The notes under the pieces: generated by a model | The model's input: only the letters and a program-made list of their open reading frames with translations | Databases searched by the model: none | What the model was told of the DNA's origin: nothing | Shown: piece by piece, positions 11,651 through 23,533 of the stretch | Position numbering within the stretch: the stretch's first letter is position 1 | Layout of the letters: each line of letters starts with the position of its first letter | DNA from: Lophius americanus | Lineage: Eukaryota > Chordata > Actinopteri > Lophiiformes > Lophiidae | Direction of reading: 5' to 3' | NCBI GenBank assembly: GCA_037951165.1 | Contig: JBBDHG010000187.1 | Location: 1,433,501 to 1,497,500, forward strand | Length of the DNA: 64,000 bases | Translations under genes and position numbers: made by a program

Positions 11651-12598
11651 TTCTGACATCATGATTTAATTAAATAAATAATAGTGACAATTAAAAGAAA
11701 CATTCAGGAATGTGGCTTTTTGATGTTTATTCTTAACAATGACATGGACAAAGCTGAAAGTCAGAGGCCCAAAGACATTAGCTTAATCCGACTTTATCTA
11801 CGCATGTAATAATTAGATCATTTATTATTGATTTGGTGTTTTCTTGTTTGGAGTTATCAACCATAAAATGCAGAACATCCTCAGCATAGAATATAGGCCA
11901 CCTACAATAATCAAATAATTGTCTTAATCCAGCGAGAATCGTGCGACTTTTCAATCACAGAAGACTTTCATGTCACCATTTGAAGTGTTTCTATACAAGA
12001 TTTTTACGTGTACAGAATACATCTGCTCCTGTTTGAAATATTAATAGTCCTGTATCCGTCTCTGGTGTGTATAAAGCATCGGCATATTCATGGTTGATGC
12101 TTGAGGCTGAAAGTGAATCGACAACTTTTTCGTAATCGTCCTCATCTCTCCTCTCCTCTCTGCATTCCCTGAATTTGCATAGTCAAAGCTGTGATCATTT
12201 CCATGATGGCGTAGGTGCAATTCATTTCAGAGTGAACTCGCTCCTTCTCCTCCCTATGGATGAACGGCTCCAGTTCTTGACTGTGTGTCTGTGAGGAATG
12301 ATGCGTCCAAAAAGATAAAATCATACTGAGGTGCTCAGAGGCTGATGATTAGCTCTCGGGTGGCAGTGGGATTGTTCCCTCATTGGCTGGAGAAAGGTCA
12401 AAACAAAGGCGAACTGAAATGGGGGAATAAGTAGGCGAGCATGTTGCAGTGCATATGAGAGTCTGCCTCCCAATGAAGTCCCAATCTATTCCCCTCACGC
12501 CCGCTGTTCCTTCCCATTACAGACCTCATCAGCATCAAATCCCCACTAGTAGGAGCAGCACCTCCTCCCCAGCGTACAGTATGCTCCCCCTCTCCGAT

Positions 12599-12600
<2 letters not shown>
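11651..12600. other. Non-coding stretch
   Basis: AT-rich to about 12,000, then more mixed. Short frames on both strands; no gene recognised. Confidence 0.5.
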
Positions 12601-12660
<60 letters not shown>

Positions 12661-12666
12661 ACACAC
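12601..12666. repeat. (CA)n microsatellite
   Basis: About 29 uninterrupted AC units, then CCCACACAC. A second, reversed-phase (TG)n array of about 13 units follows at 12,734-12,758. The CV/TH-rich open frames crossing it are repeat translations. Confidence 0.98.
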
Positions 12667-12733
12667 CTCATTTGCAGAGCTTGCAAAAAGCAGGCTATTT
12701 GTTTAAATCATCTGGGTAGTATTTTGCATTCTT

Positions 12734-12758
12734 GTGTGTGTGTGTGTGTGTGTGTGTA
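12734..12758. repeat. (TG)n microsatellite
   Basis: About 12 TG units, 75 bp downstream of the CA array and on the opposite strand sense. The two could pair as a large imperfect hairpin. Confidence 0.95.
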
Positions 12759-15588
12759 CACCCATTGTCCCGAACTCTAACCTACAATCAGTATCCATTA
12801 GACTGTCACCTCACTTTTCATGTAGTTTATTATCTACAAGCTTCTCATAAACAATCTGAAATGGCCAAAAGATGGCAACTTTTTAACTCGACGTACCGTT
12901 GTTAAGTTTATTTCTACCATGCATGATTTGAGGTAGTTTAAGGATAGAGTCGTTATGAGAGCAGAATAATTCTTCAATCCTAAAAATGTATTATTTTACC
13001 CTATTATTATGATCAGATGGAGATCATGTTTATATCCACTTCATCACTGGTCTCTCTGCCCGACTCCACCGTCCTCCCATCCACCCTCCCTTTCTCCCTC
13101 TCCCTCCCACCACATCCTTGTCACACCAGCCAAGGCACTGAAGCGATACCTTTGCGTCATCCAGACAGACACATCGCTACCTCTGCTTCGCAGTCCAACA
13201 ACCGTCTCCGTCCAACTCATCTCAGTTCAGCTCAGCTAACATGACAAGTCGGTCAGATGATGATAAATGCAGAGGAGGAAAAGCAATTACTGGATCAGTT
13301 AGGTGTAGTGGGGAGAGCTCAGGGCACTCATTACCAGCAGACTGTAGAGTTTGGGATGCTCACACAAGCACACACACACACAAGCACCTCCACTGGGTAA
13401 ATGCATCAACAACAAGCATTACTCTCCCAGTTATTTTTCCTATTTTATGCTTCCATTCATTTAAGTAGATTGGAAAATGAATCTATCACTATCCGTTTCA
13501 GGCTGCAGCATAGGCACATGCAAAAAGTTGAAGGGCACTCAGTAGAGGGCATACCGTCTCTGTGGCCCAACAGTCACTTACGATTAGATCAATCTCTAAT
13601 CTAAATTTCATTGTGACACAAACTCCATCAATCTCTACCCTCAAGATTCTGTTAAAGTACGTTATCGAAACTCATGGATCCAGTTTTACACAAAACTCCA
13701 GTTTCATTGTTGTCATTGTGTCACATTCTTCCACCAACTTTTATGAATTGGTACACTGGTTTATGCGTAGCTAATAATGATAATAATAATTATGAGAAAA
13801 AGTTACAAAGTGAAAGTTTTTAAGCCATTAGTCTTCTTTGACTTTATAATATTTTATTCATGATAAACATGGGCGAGGAAATTTTTTCAGTATAAACATT
13901 TTGATTCATTGTTTGACTTTTTTGCCATCCTGTAAAAAATAAATTATAATGTATTTCTTCTCTGAAAAGCTCAGTTTTAGTAACAGTCTGTGTATAAAAA
14001 AAGAAAATTATTAACAAGTCAACGCTGGCAACCTCCACATACTCATTTATCATCAAACATCAGGCTACAAATATCTAATTATCTACTCTTATATTTTACA
14101 TTCAACTCTAAAGTATCCATTTTTGTATTTTGTTCAATGGAAAGCATAATGCATGAAATGCAAGAAACACACCCCAATCCTACTTCTGGAAATCTGTTAA
14201 GCAGTTTAGTCGTAACTGACATAAGATATCCATAAAAGTTCTCATTAGCTTCCATTCAAGATAATGTGAAAGAAAAAAGTCTACTAACAGAGAAAAGCGA
14301 AATAAACAAGCAAACCAAATGGGAGAAAACACTACATTCCTAGTGGAGCAATAAGATTAAATAGGCGAGCAGATAACAGGAACACTATTACACACAAGCG
14401 CTACATGAACAGGTTATTGTCGGTGCTTGAGTATTGTGGCGTGCATTTGCTGATGCAAGTTATACAGTTATGTGACATGCCATCTGCACACCTGTCAAAG
14501 CTGAGGCGGACCCATAGAAAGGAACTGTCAAAGAGGTTAGGCAGACTTGGTGATTGACAGTAGCACTGAGGTTGTCATGGGGACAGTTGCAGTCTAAACC
14601 GTCCCATGAGAAGTATGTGGAAACACGAATGATAAGGCAGAGAGACAGAGAGCGAAGGAGATTGAAGAATTAAAAAGAGATGGTCTGTATTTACGCTACA
14701 AAAGCACACAAACACACACACACACTTACACACAGACAAGTGCACGATCTTCCTTGCAGGCTAAAACAGTGGCAGTTGCCTGGGCTGTGTCTATTTGAGT
14801 TGTGGGCGGTGAGATCGCAGGTCAGGCCCACGCAGTCCCCATTCAGCTGCACAGTGTGCAGCACACACATGGGCCAGAATGGCAGACAGAACAAAGAGAA
14901 GCTCATGCAAGCACACAGAAAAAGAAATATAATAACAGATACAGTATTTAGGCTTGCAGACACACACACGTTTCATTCTCTTGCCAAAGATCCGCCCCAG
15001 CGCCCACTTTGTTTCTGCATTGCTGCATCCCTCTCGGTAAAAATGACTACATCGAGAATCTGTGTCTACATCTGCCAGGTGAAAGTCACTATAAACACAC
15101 ACCATGTCAAAGCTAATGCAAAAGGTGGAACAGAAAAGATGAAATTTCACACTACAGTACTTTCCAAAAGTTTTCTAGAGAAATAGATTTTTCCCTTGAA
15201 ACATTCATTTTTCGTCGACAGACTTTCCAGCCACAATTACATAAGAGGTCATGGGTCTTAATTGCGGGTTTCCTTTACCACTACCCACAGCAAACATGTG
15301 ATTATCAAAACAGCTTATTCTGCTCGGACATCTAATCACTGGTTGCATTGCGGCTCACCCTGATATCGCTTTCCATCACCTTCACCGTCAGAAGGGGGTG
15401 TCTGTTTGACCTTGATAATGGCTATGTTTGGTTGTTTGGCTTGCGAGGGCATTTTTCACTTGTCTGACCACATTTGTGCTGGACAGGATGTTCTAAACAA
15501 ATTCTGGAGCGCCGCTGGGCGAGGATGATGTAGTGGCACTGTAGGTGGCAGAGATACACAAAGTCTCACAGTGTGTTTGCATTTATTT
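12759..15588. other. Non-coding stretch
   Basis: Holds the longest open frame of the window (168 codons, 14,680-15,186, plus). Its translation begins with a TH-rich CA-repeat segment and shows no domain, and the antisense also stays open for 92-119 codons. I regard it as chance. A C/T-rich patch lies at 13,055-13,110. Confidence 0.55.
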
Positions 15589-15614
15589 GTGTGTGTGTGT
15601 GTGTGTGTGTGTGC
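15589..15614. repeat. (GT)n microsatellite
   Basis: Thirteen GT units ending at GCG. A 130-bp GA-rich segment follows from about 15,720. Confidence 0.95.
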
Positions 15615-16967
15615 GTTTGTATGTGTCAGCGTTAGAGTGAATGTTTGTGTATATGGTCGAGTGGGGGTGGCAGGGCTATAATCTGCTCCAAACTGCTTGC
15701 GGGCAGAGGCGAGGTGGGCGAGACAGTGATACAGAAAGAGAGCAAGGGATGGAGAGGGAACTAGGGGAGGGGGAGGTGAGGACAAGTACGAAAGCAATGT
15801 GTTGGCAAGAGTGAGGAAATACAGACAGAAAGAAAAACAAGTAGAGAGGGGGGTGCAGTGGAGGTGAGCTGAGCGCGGAGTAGATGCTTACGAAAGCTCT
15901 GCAGCTACTGTACCCACTGTCCTCTCTTCTCTCCCACCTATTTTCGTCCCAGACTCTGTCGGGGCCAATAAGGCAGCTAATTCCTCTAACATTTATGCTA
16001 CTTCCTTAGCCCTTCAGTGACGCAAGCCTCTGTCAGCACCCACAATGGCCTCAGGTGGATAAGAGATGTTGGATGGATCAGATGATGCACTACTCAACCC
16101 AAACTGGGGCCTCGCCAATGAGGAGGCCCTTGGAAAGATTCTCACAGCCAAGGTCCTGAATATTGTGTTATATTATACAGTATGTCTTGAATAAAATAGG
16201 ATAAGTGTGGGTGGAAGAATAAGAAAAGAAAAAAGTGGAGAGAAAAACGGTGAAAGAAACCGAAGAAGTGGAAGAGGAGCGGGAATATGGGGAATTGATA
16301 GCGCAAAGAATTTATAAATTTCTCACAATTCAATGCCAAAGCATGCACTTGGGTTTTAAAGTACAAATTTCATGAATTCACTTAACTAGATAAATTAAAA
16401 CTCACAAAAGGCTGTAAACAAATTCTTGGAAGTGCTGAGGCTTGTTGGTAACATTACATGATATCACCTTCAAAGTTCAGGCTTTGAAAATGCTGAATCT
16501 CAAATGCTTTTCGAATGCCAATCATTTTCAAAAAATAAATGCAGCATCAGAAAATGCAGCAATGCAACGACTGTCAAGGTACGCCTCACATTTCCAGCAG
16601 GCTTGTAGTGATTTATCGGATAGGTCCTCTCTTTTATTTGAAATCCATTTGAAAGTTCTTTTATTCTTGTAACTTAAAGACACCACTGAGTGTGAAAGAG
16701 AGAGAAAAAGTATATGAGTATATTATTCTTGGTATATGTTAATTTCTTATTTGTTAGGAAATGATCAACCTTTAATGGAAAAAAAAAGCTTGTGCAAAAA
16801 ACGGCGCAGATCCTTAATCATGGTAAAATCTAGTGTAACTAGGATGTATAGTTTGCCAGATATTCCCAACAGAGAAACCTACTGGACAAACAGACCAGGG
16901 GTTAATTCAACTAAGATAACTCAAAGAATGGTCTGTATACAATAAAGTTCATAGTTCACTATGGGGG
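15615..16967. other. Non-coding stretch
   Basis: Purine-rich DNA from about 15,720 to 15,870 and again around 16,200-16,290. No gene seen. Confidence 0.5.
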
Positions 16968-17053
16968 AATGCTGTACTTGCAACTGAGGCATGATCCAAA
17001 AACCTTTGGGTCCCAAAATGGCTACTTAAAAAACCACTAGGCCATCGAACGGA
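16968..17053 (-). mobile_element. tRNA-like SINE-type repeat, copy 1
   Basis: On the minus strand this begins CCGTTCGATGGCCTAGTGG. TGGCCTAGTGG fits the RNA polymerase III A box consensus TRGYNNARNNGG. Next comes a TTTTGGGACCCAAAGG stretch that can fold as an anticodon-arm-like stem, and then a degenerate B-box position (GGTTTTTGGATC). It aligns along its whole length with the copy at 17,277. It is an old tRNA-derived or tRNA-like element and not a functional tRNA gene: the acceptor and T stems are not paired. Confidence 0.5.
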
Positions 17054-17111
17054 TGATTTGCCTTGTATATATAATAAATACGTATAATACGGTCTGTTTA
17101 TTATAAAGCTA

Positions 17112-17163
17112 ATATAACTTGACCCAACAACCTTCTGATATAACTTGACCCAACAACCTTCTG
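17112..17163. repeat. Two perfect tandem copies of a 26-bp unit
   Basis: 17,112-17,137 and 17,138-17,163 are identical (ATATAACTTGACCCAACAAC followed by CTTCTG). It lies between the two tRNA-like repeats. Confidence 0.97.
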
Positions 17164-17276
17164 TCACAGCGACTTGGATATTTACCACAAGGCTATCCAC
17201 TTCATGAATTGCAAGTATGTCAAATTTGAACGCAAAATGAAGGAATATGGAATTACTTTCATACTTTCTGTATTGG

Positions 17277-17362
17277 GGCACGCTGTAGTTCCAACTGAGA
17301 TTTAACGAACAACTTTGGTTCCAAAGTCAGTGTCATAAACCACGACGCCATCCAGCTGCTCA
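17277..17362 (-). mobile_element. tRNA-like SINE-type repeat, copy 2
   Basis: The minus strand reads GCTGGATGGCGTCGTGGTTT, then ACTTTGGAACCAAAGT (stem-loop), then TTAAATCTCAGTTGG. It matches the remembered fish repeat 'gatttgaacccacgacctttggttccaaagtcagtgtgctaaaccactacgccatccagc'. A-box and anticodon-like regions are well kept and the B box is decayed (TTCGTTAAATC). Confidence 0.55.
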
Positions 17363-17863
17363 GTGTCATGCACAAAAAATATATATAATATAAAAGTATA
17401 TATAATATATGTATGCATAATAGAGAATATAGCTGAAAAGTCCAGTCATTTTTAGACATTTAAATGTGATTATCCAAACAGTAACAGCACAACCATTGCT
17501 TTTATCACCCGGCGAGTTCTGTGTTTTTTGTTCTGCGATGTCAACCACATGCTAACAGATCATTAAGCTAACTGTCTGGCTAATGTCAATCAAAGCCGGT
17601 TTGTTCCCTCCCTCCTGATAGCGCGGGAGGGAAGCTGTAGGCAAGAGCTGCGATACTGCCTTTGGACATCAAGTTATTACTGTTAAATTATGACTACAGC
17701 AAACATTTAAACACAACTGCAACGTTTTGACCTTTTAATGTTTGAACATACTTCCTCGCTTAAGGTTATATTACATGTGGACCCTGGGCTAAGATCTGTA
17801 AGTCTCAACACATAAAGCGTGTCATCATCTGTTTTCATTCAGATTTACATTTCAACAGTCTTT

Positions 17864-17868
<5 letters not shown>
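17363..17868. other. Non-coding AT-rich stretch
   Basis: TATATAATAT-rich at about 17,375-17,420, then unique-looking sequence. No gene. Confidence 0.5.

Positions 17869-17955
<87 letters not shown>
17869..17955. repeat. Long pure (TG)n microsatellite
   Basis: About 43 uninterrupted TG units. Such alternating purine-pyrimidine DNA can adopt Z-form and is expected to be highly length-variable. Confidence 0.98.
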
Positions 17956-17957
<2 letters not shown>

Positions 17958-18290
17958 GCTCATAAACATATAGCGTGCATGGTCCTGTCTGTATATAGGG
18001 CAGCCTGGGGGCTCATACTGTATTCACCTCCATCCTCACATTTACACCACAGGGAAAAATGATAATTAAGGTTAAAAACTAAACACGCATGCACTCACAC
18101 ATACACACACACATACATTTATGGTAGACTAAGTATATCATATAGAGAGGGCGATGAAACCGGTATGCCAGTATTTATCTGTATCACATATGAGTGTATT
18201 TATATTGTATTGTATTGCTTTTAGAAACCGAGCACTTTACAAATATTTCACTATTTTGTACTGTGTATGAGGATAAATTATCATTATTGC

Positions 18291-18314
18291 TATTATTATT
18301 ATTATTATTATTAT
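18291..18314. repeat. (ATT)n microsatellite
   Basis: About eight ATT units directly before family A copy 3. It may be the A/T-rich end of an adjoining element. Confidence 0.9.
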
Positions 18315-18384
18315 CACAATGGTGAAAAAGTACTTATCTGGACTTTATGTTGTAACATTTTGGGATGAAGAAATAAGTGAGAAC

Positions 18385-19015
18385 AGTGCAAACCTCCGCC
18401 AAGGAACAACAGAACCCCAGGTAAAGGAAAAAATTATGCCGATTACTCCATTAATGTGTAAGTTGGGGATATTATGGAATCATCTTTGCCGCTGTAGATC
18501 ATTTATATTAACGGGATAACTCAAAAACTCTTACATCGATCTTTTTAAAATTTCATATCCACGTAGACCTTAGTTCAAGGAAGAACTGGATTGATCCTGG
18601 GAAATGTTGGTTTTACAAGTCAGGCACTAGGGGGAACTTAATTCCAAATTCATATCTATTGACTAAAGGAGATTAGTCTTGTTTTTCTCTAATAGTTCAT
18701 ATTTTAATCACAAGGAGGATCATTTTTTTTATTTTGAAACACTGTTTTTTTGGACATAACTTCTTCACTGTTCACCTGATTTAGTCCAAATGAGGTGCAT
18801 GTGAACTGAAATGAGGAGATCTATCTTGCATATTTCACTCCAATAGTTTATGTTCTACTCACTAGGGGAGCTTTTTTACATACAAAAGAAAAACGTGGAC
18901 ATAACTTCACGTGTAATTTAAGGAGTCGAACCAGGTGGACTGCTAGTACAATGCAGGGGACTGAGGACTTTCCGACAACAGCCTAGGTGTAGTCTGTTCT
19001 AAATGGACAGGAGAA
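18385..19015 (+). mobile_element. Dispersed repeat family A, longest copy
   Basis: It opens with AACCTCCGCCAAGGAACAAC, a phrase I recognise at one end of a common fish repeat ('cctccgccaaggaag'). It continues with AACGGGATAACTCAAAAACT, a first GCACTAGGGGGAACTT segment, TTGGACATAACTTCTTCACT, a GATTTAGTCCAAATGAGG segment, a second CACTAGGGGAGC, and GTACAATGCAGGGGACTGAG near the right end. The internal order suggests two related sub-units in tandem. No coding capacity is evident. Confidence 0.65.
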
Positions 19016-21819
19016 ATACTTTTTCTACAATAGACACTATTATTATTCCTGAATTACCTTTGAATATTACTGTAAAGAAAATGCAAATATCTCTGTATGG
19101 GTTTTGACGCTCTGATCTCAAACTTAAGAATGATAGATTGAATCCATTCTTTTGCACAAGGCTTCTCTGCTGACGAGTCTTTGTACATTAACTCTTCCTT
19201 TCTTTATAAATGCCTCCAAAGGCCTGCAGTGTTTGTCTGAGACTGTGTGCTGGACCCTCCGTCTTCTGTTGTTCCTTGTCATTTCGGTCATTCTGGTCTG
19301 CTTTCAACCCCAAAAAAACGGAGAGATATACATTATTCTAGGTCCTGTTTGCTGACCGAATATCTGCCTCTTTTATTTACTCTCTCTCTCTAATGTCTCA
19401 ACTTTGTTTCTGCAAAGGCGTGGGTTCAAATAGAGTTCTTTGTTGGAACGGAAAGGATCTTCAGGGATCTTATCTTGGGAGGGATGAAAGGAGTGGCACA
19501 ACCACTCAGAGATGAAATGATTAGTTTAGGAGTGTAAGATTGATTTAACCATCCCTCAGTCATCATGAGAGCTTGAAATGAACAAGAGACCCATTAAGCC
19601 ATATAAAGTCATTCAAGGACTGGCAACCCTAAACATATCTGTCACTATAATAAATCCATGTGTTTTCCTGTTTATTTCCTATCAAATTAAAAACCTTTTT
19701 GCTGCCTGTCTGTTCTGGATATCCACAGCCCCTTACACGTAGGTTACAAACACATAGATGCCTGCATTAGATACAGACATGGCCTCAACATGAAGGGAGT
19801 GAAGATTGAAGACAAAGTCATTATGATTGAGCTGCAATCTGTGACCCTCTCCTCGTAGCCCCCAGTGCTCATCCGGACAGATCTAAATGATATTGACAGA
19901 AGAATAAATTTTCTGCATGAAATCATGTCAGCGCACACATCTCACAAGCCCCCACCTCTATGCCTCGCTGAAGTGCTAAATAATTACATTACTTTCCAGC
20001 GGATAATTTGACTGAGAGCAATAATTTTTGTTTCATGCCGCCATAGCTGTTTTTATACGTTTAACATTGATATTGGGGAATGAAAATGCACCATAGGTTT
20101 AAGGCACTATATCCTGTTGTGTGTACTGTAGGCCCTATATAATGAAGACAGAGAAACAATTTTTTATTAGTAATAGTAATAATTAATATTAATATAATAA
20201 TAAGAATACACATCAGGACTCAAAACATTGAGTCAATATTATATGTTTATTTTCTGACTGCTACTAGATTCATTCATCATTACGGGTCGAAAATGTGGCT
20301 TGTGAGGCCTAAACAGCTTTTTATGACATACTAATGACATATGTCTTTATATGAGTCTTCTGTTATCTCACAACACTTGCTAACCATAGATCTGCGATCA
20401 AACTTGTAATTTTTTACTTTGACGGATTTATAAGTCTACTTAATGACACAGCAATTACCCGAATAATACACTATTAAAAAATGCTTTGACAGTGACGTGT
20501 TTGCAGGCTGCAGTTTCCTTTAGCTGGTGTCTCTCAGTGGAGGCCACGCCGCTGTCGGTGAGTGTTGAAACGTATGTGAGAAGGGTCTGACTGGTGTTTC
20601 CACTGCGGGAGTTTCCTCCCCCCTGGTATTTTGAACAGCAAACGTATGACTCCTATGACTACAGGACTGGGTTCTCTTCATTGTGTGTGAGTGTGTGTGC
20701 AGGGTCAGTCCAACTGCATAATAAAGAGGAGTAACATCATCCATGAAAGAAAGACAAAAGTTTCCCGTTGCTAAAGCTTTTCAGTAAAAACAAGGCGCCA
20801 CTATAGCCGTCTATTTTGTATCAGAGGATTTGTTTAAGACTCAATGTGTTTTCTATTAGAAAAAGAGATTGCGTTGTGTTTTCACTTTGAAGCAGTTGTC
20901 ACATCGGATGTCTGAAAGGTTTTCATATCGTCTGGAAAGAGTTGTGTTGTGTGAAACAGGAAGTGCAATGATCAGAGAACAAAGGTCGTTGGCTTGAGGG
21001 TTAAGGCAACATGGGTTAAGTAGCGTTAAAGGTTCCTCTAACTGAAAAGCTCTTTAATGCTGATGAGGACAAACAACTCCCTGACACACACACGCATGAT
21101 GCAGCAGCTTAAATGCAGTGTTTGCTAATGTGAAAGCCAGAGGTCACACTGAAGGATAAATACTGATGATGATTAAAACTGTCCTTCCTAACCAAAATAA
21201 AACAAAGTCTTCAGCTGCACAGCATCTAAGCTGTGGCCGTTATATTTTTAGCCGGGTAAATCCTGTTCTGGGAGTCAAATGGTTTTCAAAGAATGAAACT
21301 TAGACACACATGCTCACTTCCCCTTGCCGCTCATCATCATTCCATCCCGTCGCCGTTCCCCCTGACCCCGATGTTCAGTGTGGTTTTACCCAAATTTCTC
21401 GGTCTCGCGCATCCCATTCCATGGCAGCTGTGTCAACACTCACAGGCCTCTAGCCTTAAACAAACCATCCACACAAGCATTGTACGCCATTCCACTCCCC
21501 TACAGGAAGGCTACACTCACAACTCTATAACTGCCGGCAGTCAGTCCCTGGACAACATTGATTTTGTTCCAATCGATCCAGAGACTGCAGTGCATTGCAA
21601 ATGACACAACCTGCGCACCGTAGCATACTTTTTTGCATTAATTGTTGCTGGGCAGACTCCGCCAGCTAAATGGTGAGTTGGTAAGAGAGTTTTGTGACAG
21701 CGGGACACATCAGCATATTATCTGGCCACTGACGCACTCTGGAAGCCCGTCTGTCGGCCATAACTCAACCTTGAAGGGAAAAAGCTTACCCTCATCCAAC
21801 AAAAATGGCCTCCTCCCTT
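19016..21819. other. Non-coding stretch
   Basis: About 2.8 kb with no recognisable gene or element. AT-rich at 20,160-20,215. A 103-codon plus frame at 21,293-21,604 has no domain and no supporting splice pattern. Confidence 0.5.
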
Positions 21820-21847
21820 AATAATAATAATAATAATAACAATAATA
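21820..21847. repeat. (ATA)n microsatellite
   Basis: Ten ATA/ACA units. It adjoins the dispersed repeat that follows, as such trinucleotide tails often do. Confidence 0.9.
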
Positions 21848-22160
21848 CATTTAATTTATAATTCAATTTACATTTGGATCAAATCTCAAAGTGTTACAAA
21901 GTAAAGCAGATAAAAGCATCAATAAGATAATATAATAATAACTATATAAAAACCTGACCAAAAAGCAGCAATGTTAATTAAAGTTATAGGTCCTTTTTTA
22001 AATGTGTCGTCTGTGGAGCCCTCAGATGGTCGGGGAGGGCATTCCACAGACGATGGGCAGCAGAACAGAAGGCCCGATCACCCATGGTGCTGAGCTTAGT
22101 CCGGAGAAGGAGGAGGCGGTATGAGTGGGTAGAGCGGAGGGAACCTTCTTCTAAACATAG
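21848..22160. mobile_element. Dispersed fish repeat
   Basis: It begins with ATTTAATTTATAATTC and a CAAATCTCAAAGTGTTACAA phrase. After an A-rich middle it reads GTCGTCTGTGGAGCCCTCAG, then GGGAGGGCATTCCACAGACG and GGGCAGCAGAACAGAAGGCC. I recognise this series from dispersed repeats in other fish genomes. The class is not assigned and the ends are approximate. Confidence 0.55.
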
Positions 22161-22309
22161 CGCTCAGTAACAATTCGGTATGAAACTATAAAAATTCGCG
22201 CTGTTATTTGAATTACGTGGTGGTGATATGCAGCAGGGAGGAGTTATTTAATTTATTTTCAGTGAACTATACAGAACTAGTTTCGAACCTTTTAGGGAAA
22301 TGGATTGAT

Positions 22310-22520
22310 TCTGAAAAATGGTTCATTTGACTCGACTCGAGGAGATCTATCTTTAATTTATCATTTTTTAATCACTAGGGGGAGCTTTTTTAACAAAAAG
22401 AATGTTTTTTGGACATAACCTCCTAACCGTTTGCCCAATTTAGTCCAAATTTGGTGATTATGAATCAAGTCAAGGACAGGAGGTATACCCTTGCTGTCAG
22501 GGAGGACAGCTTGGGCCATA
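22310..22520 (+). mobile_element. Dispersed repeat family A, copy 4 (fragment)
   Basis: GAGGAGATCTATCTTTAATT, then ATCACTAGGGGGAGCTTTTT, TTGGACATAACCTCCTAACC, CAATTTAGTCCAAATTTGGT and finally TACCCTTGCTGTCAGGGAGG. The same order as copies at 18.4 and 51.6 kb. Confidence 0.65.
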
Positions 22521-23508
22521 GTTAATCATAAATATTTGAAACAGCAAAGTAAGCCAGCATCTGACTTATTAACCATGTTTAGAAAATTCATTCACAAAAT
22601 ATATTCGAGGTGCTTGTAGTTGGGTTGTGTTATCTTTATACAGAACCAGGCAGACTGTATAGTCTTCGTGCTAAATCCCACTTAACATGCTTTGCTTTGA
22701 TGGTACAGATCTTCTCACCTTCTTCAACGCTCTGCATGATTGGTAATAAACACATCCACCCAAATGTCAAACGGTTCCTTGAATCCTTCTTTCAGTTAAT
22801 TTCAGTGAAAGACCGTTTCCATCTCCACCTAGGAACTCGTGATCGCTAATATAAATTAATATTGCAGGTTCTTGCCGGAGCAGCATATGTACGGTCAAGG
22901 AACTGCTGTGGATGTTATTCTAGCTGTCAGGTTTTGTTTGCATTTCATTTGAACATTTTCCTGTCTCTCATTCCTAAGTTTTGTATGTTTTCTCTTCATG
23001 GGGTCTGTTGTTTTGTGTCATAACAATGTTATGTTTCCACTCCATCATTCATCTCCCATCGGACGGAACGAAGATGGGATTCGGCCTGCTGTTCACGTCT
23101 GTGTTATTTGGTTTGTGTGTGTATGTGCTCGCGTTTGGCACAGAGTTGGTCTCAGATATGTCAGGGTAGGTGTGAGCTAGCTGTGTGATGTCAGTGGCTC
23201 ATATCTGCTGATGCAGATCTCTGTATTTGTCTTATACAAGCTGCATTTATCTACCCTCAAATTTATGGACCAGTGCTGACAGCCAACTCGCTGTCTCCTG
23301 ACTGGAAAAAAATACTAATGTACCAGTGAGCAGGAACGCTGCCTGCGCTCTCTCTTCCTCCGGGTCAGACAACGTCTGCTAACTAGAAAGAACCTCTAAA
23401 GTTTTATGAGTTTTGCTGCTGGACCTGCCCCAGGCCTGGCTCAAGGCCCTGATGAGGATCAGAGTGTCAGAGCAGCGCACACTAAGCCACACAAGCCAAC
23501 ACAAGTGG
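22521..23508. other. Non-coding stretch
   Basis: No gene or long repeat recognised. A few forward frames of 60-80 codons have no identity. Confidence 0.5.
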
Positions 23509-23533
23509 ACACACACACACACACACACACACA
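23509..23533. repeat. (AC)n microsatellite
   Basis: Twelve AC units inside a 134-codon forward frame. The repeat supplies the TH-rich part of that frame, which is otherwise unrecognisable. Confidence 0.95.

Noticed and set aside
14680..15186. Longest open frame (168 codons, plus strand)
   Set aside because: TH-rich start from CA repeats, no domain, no splice or promoter context, and the antisense is also open. Consistent with chance.
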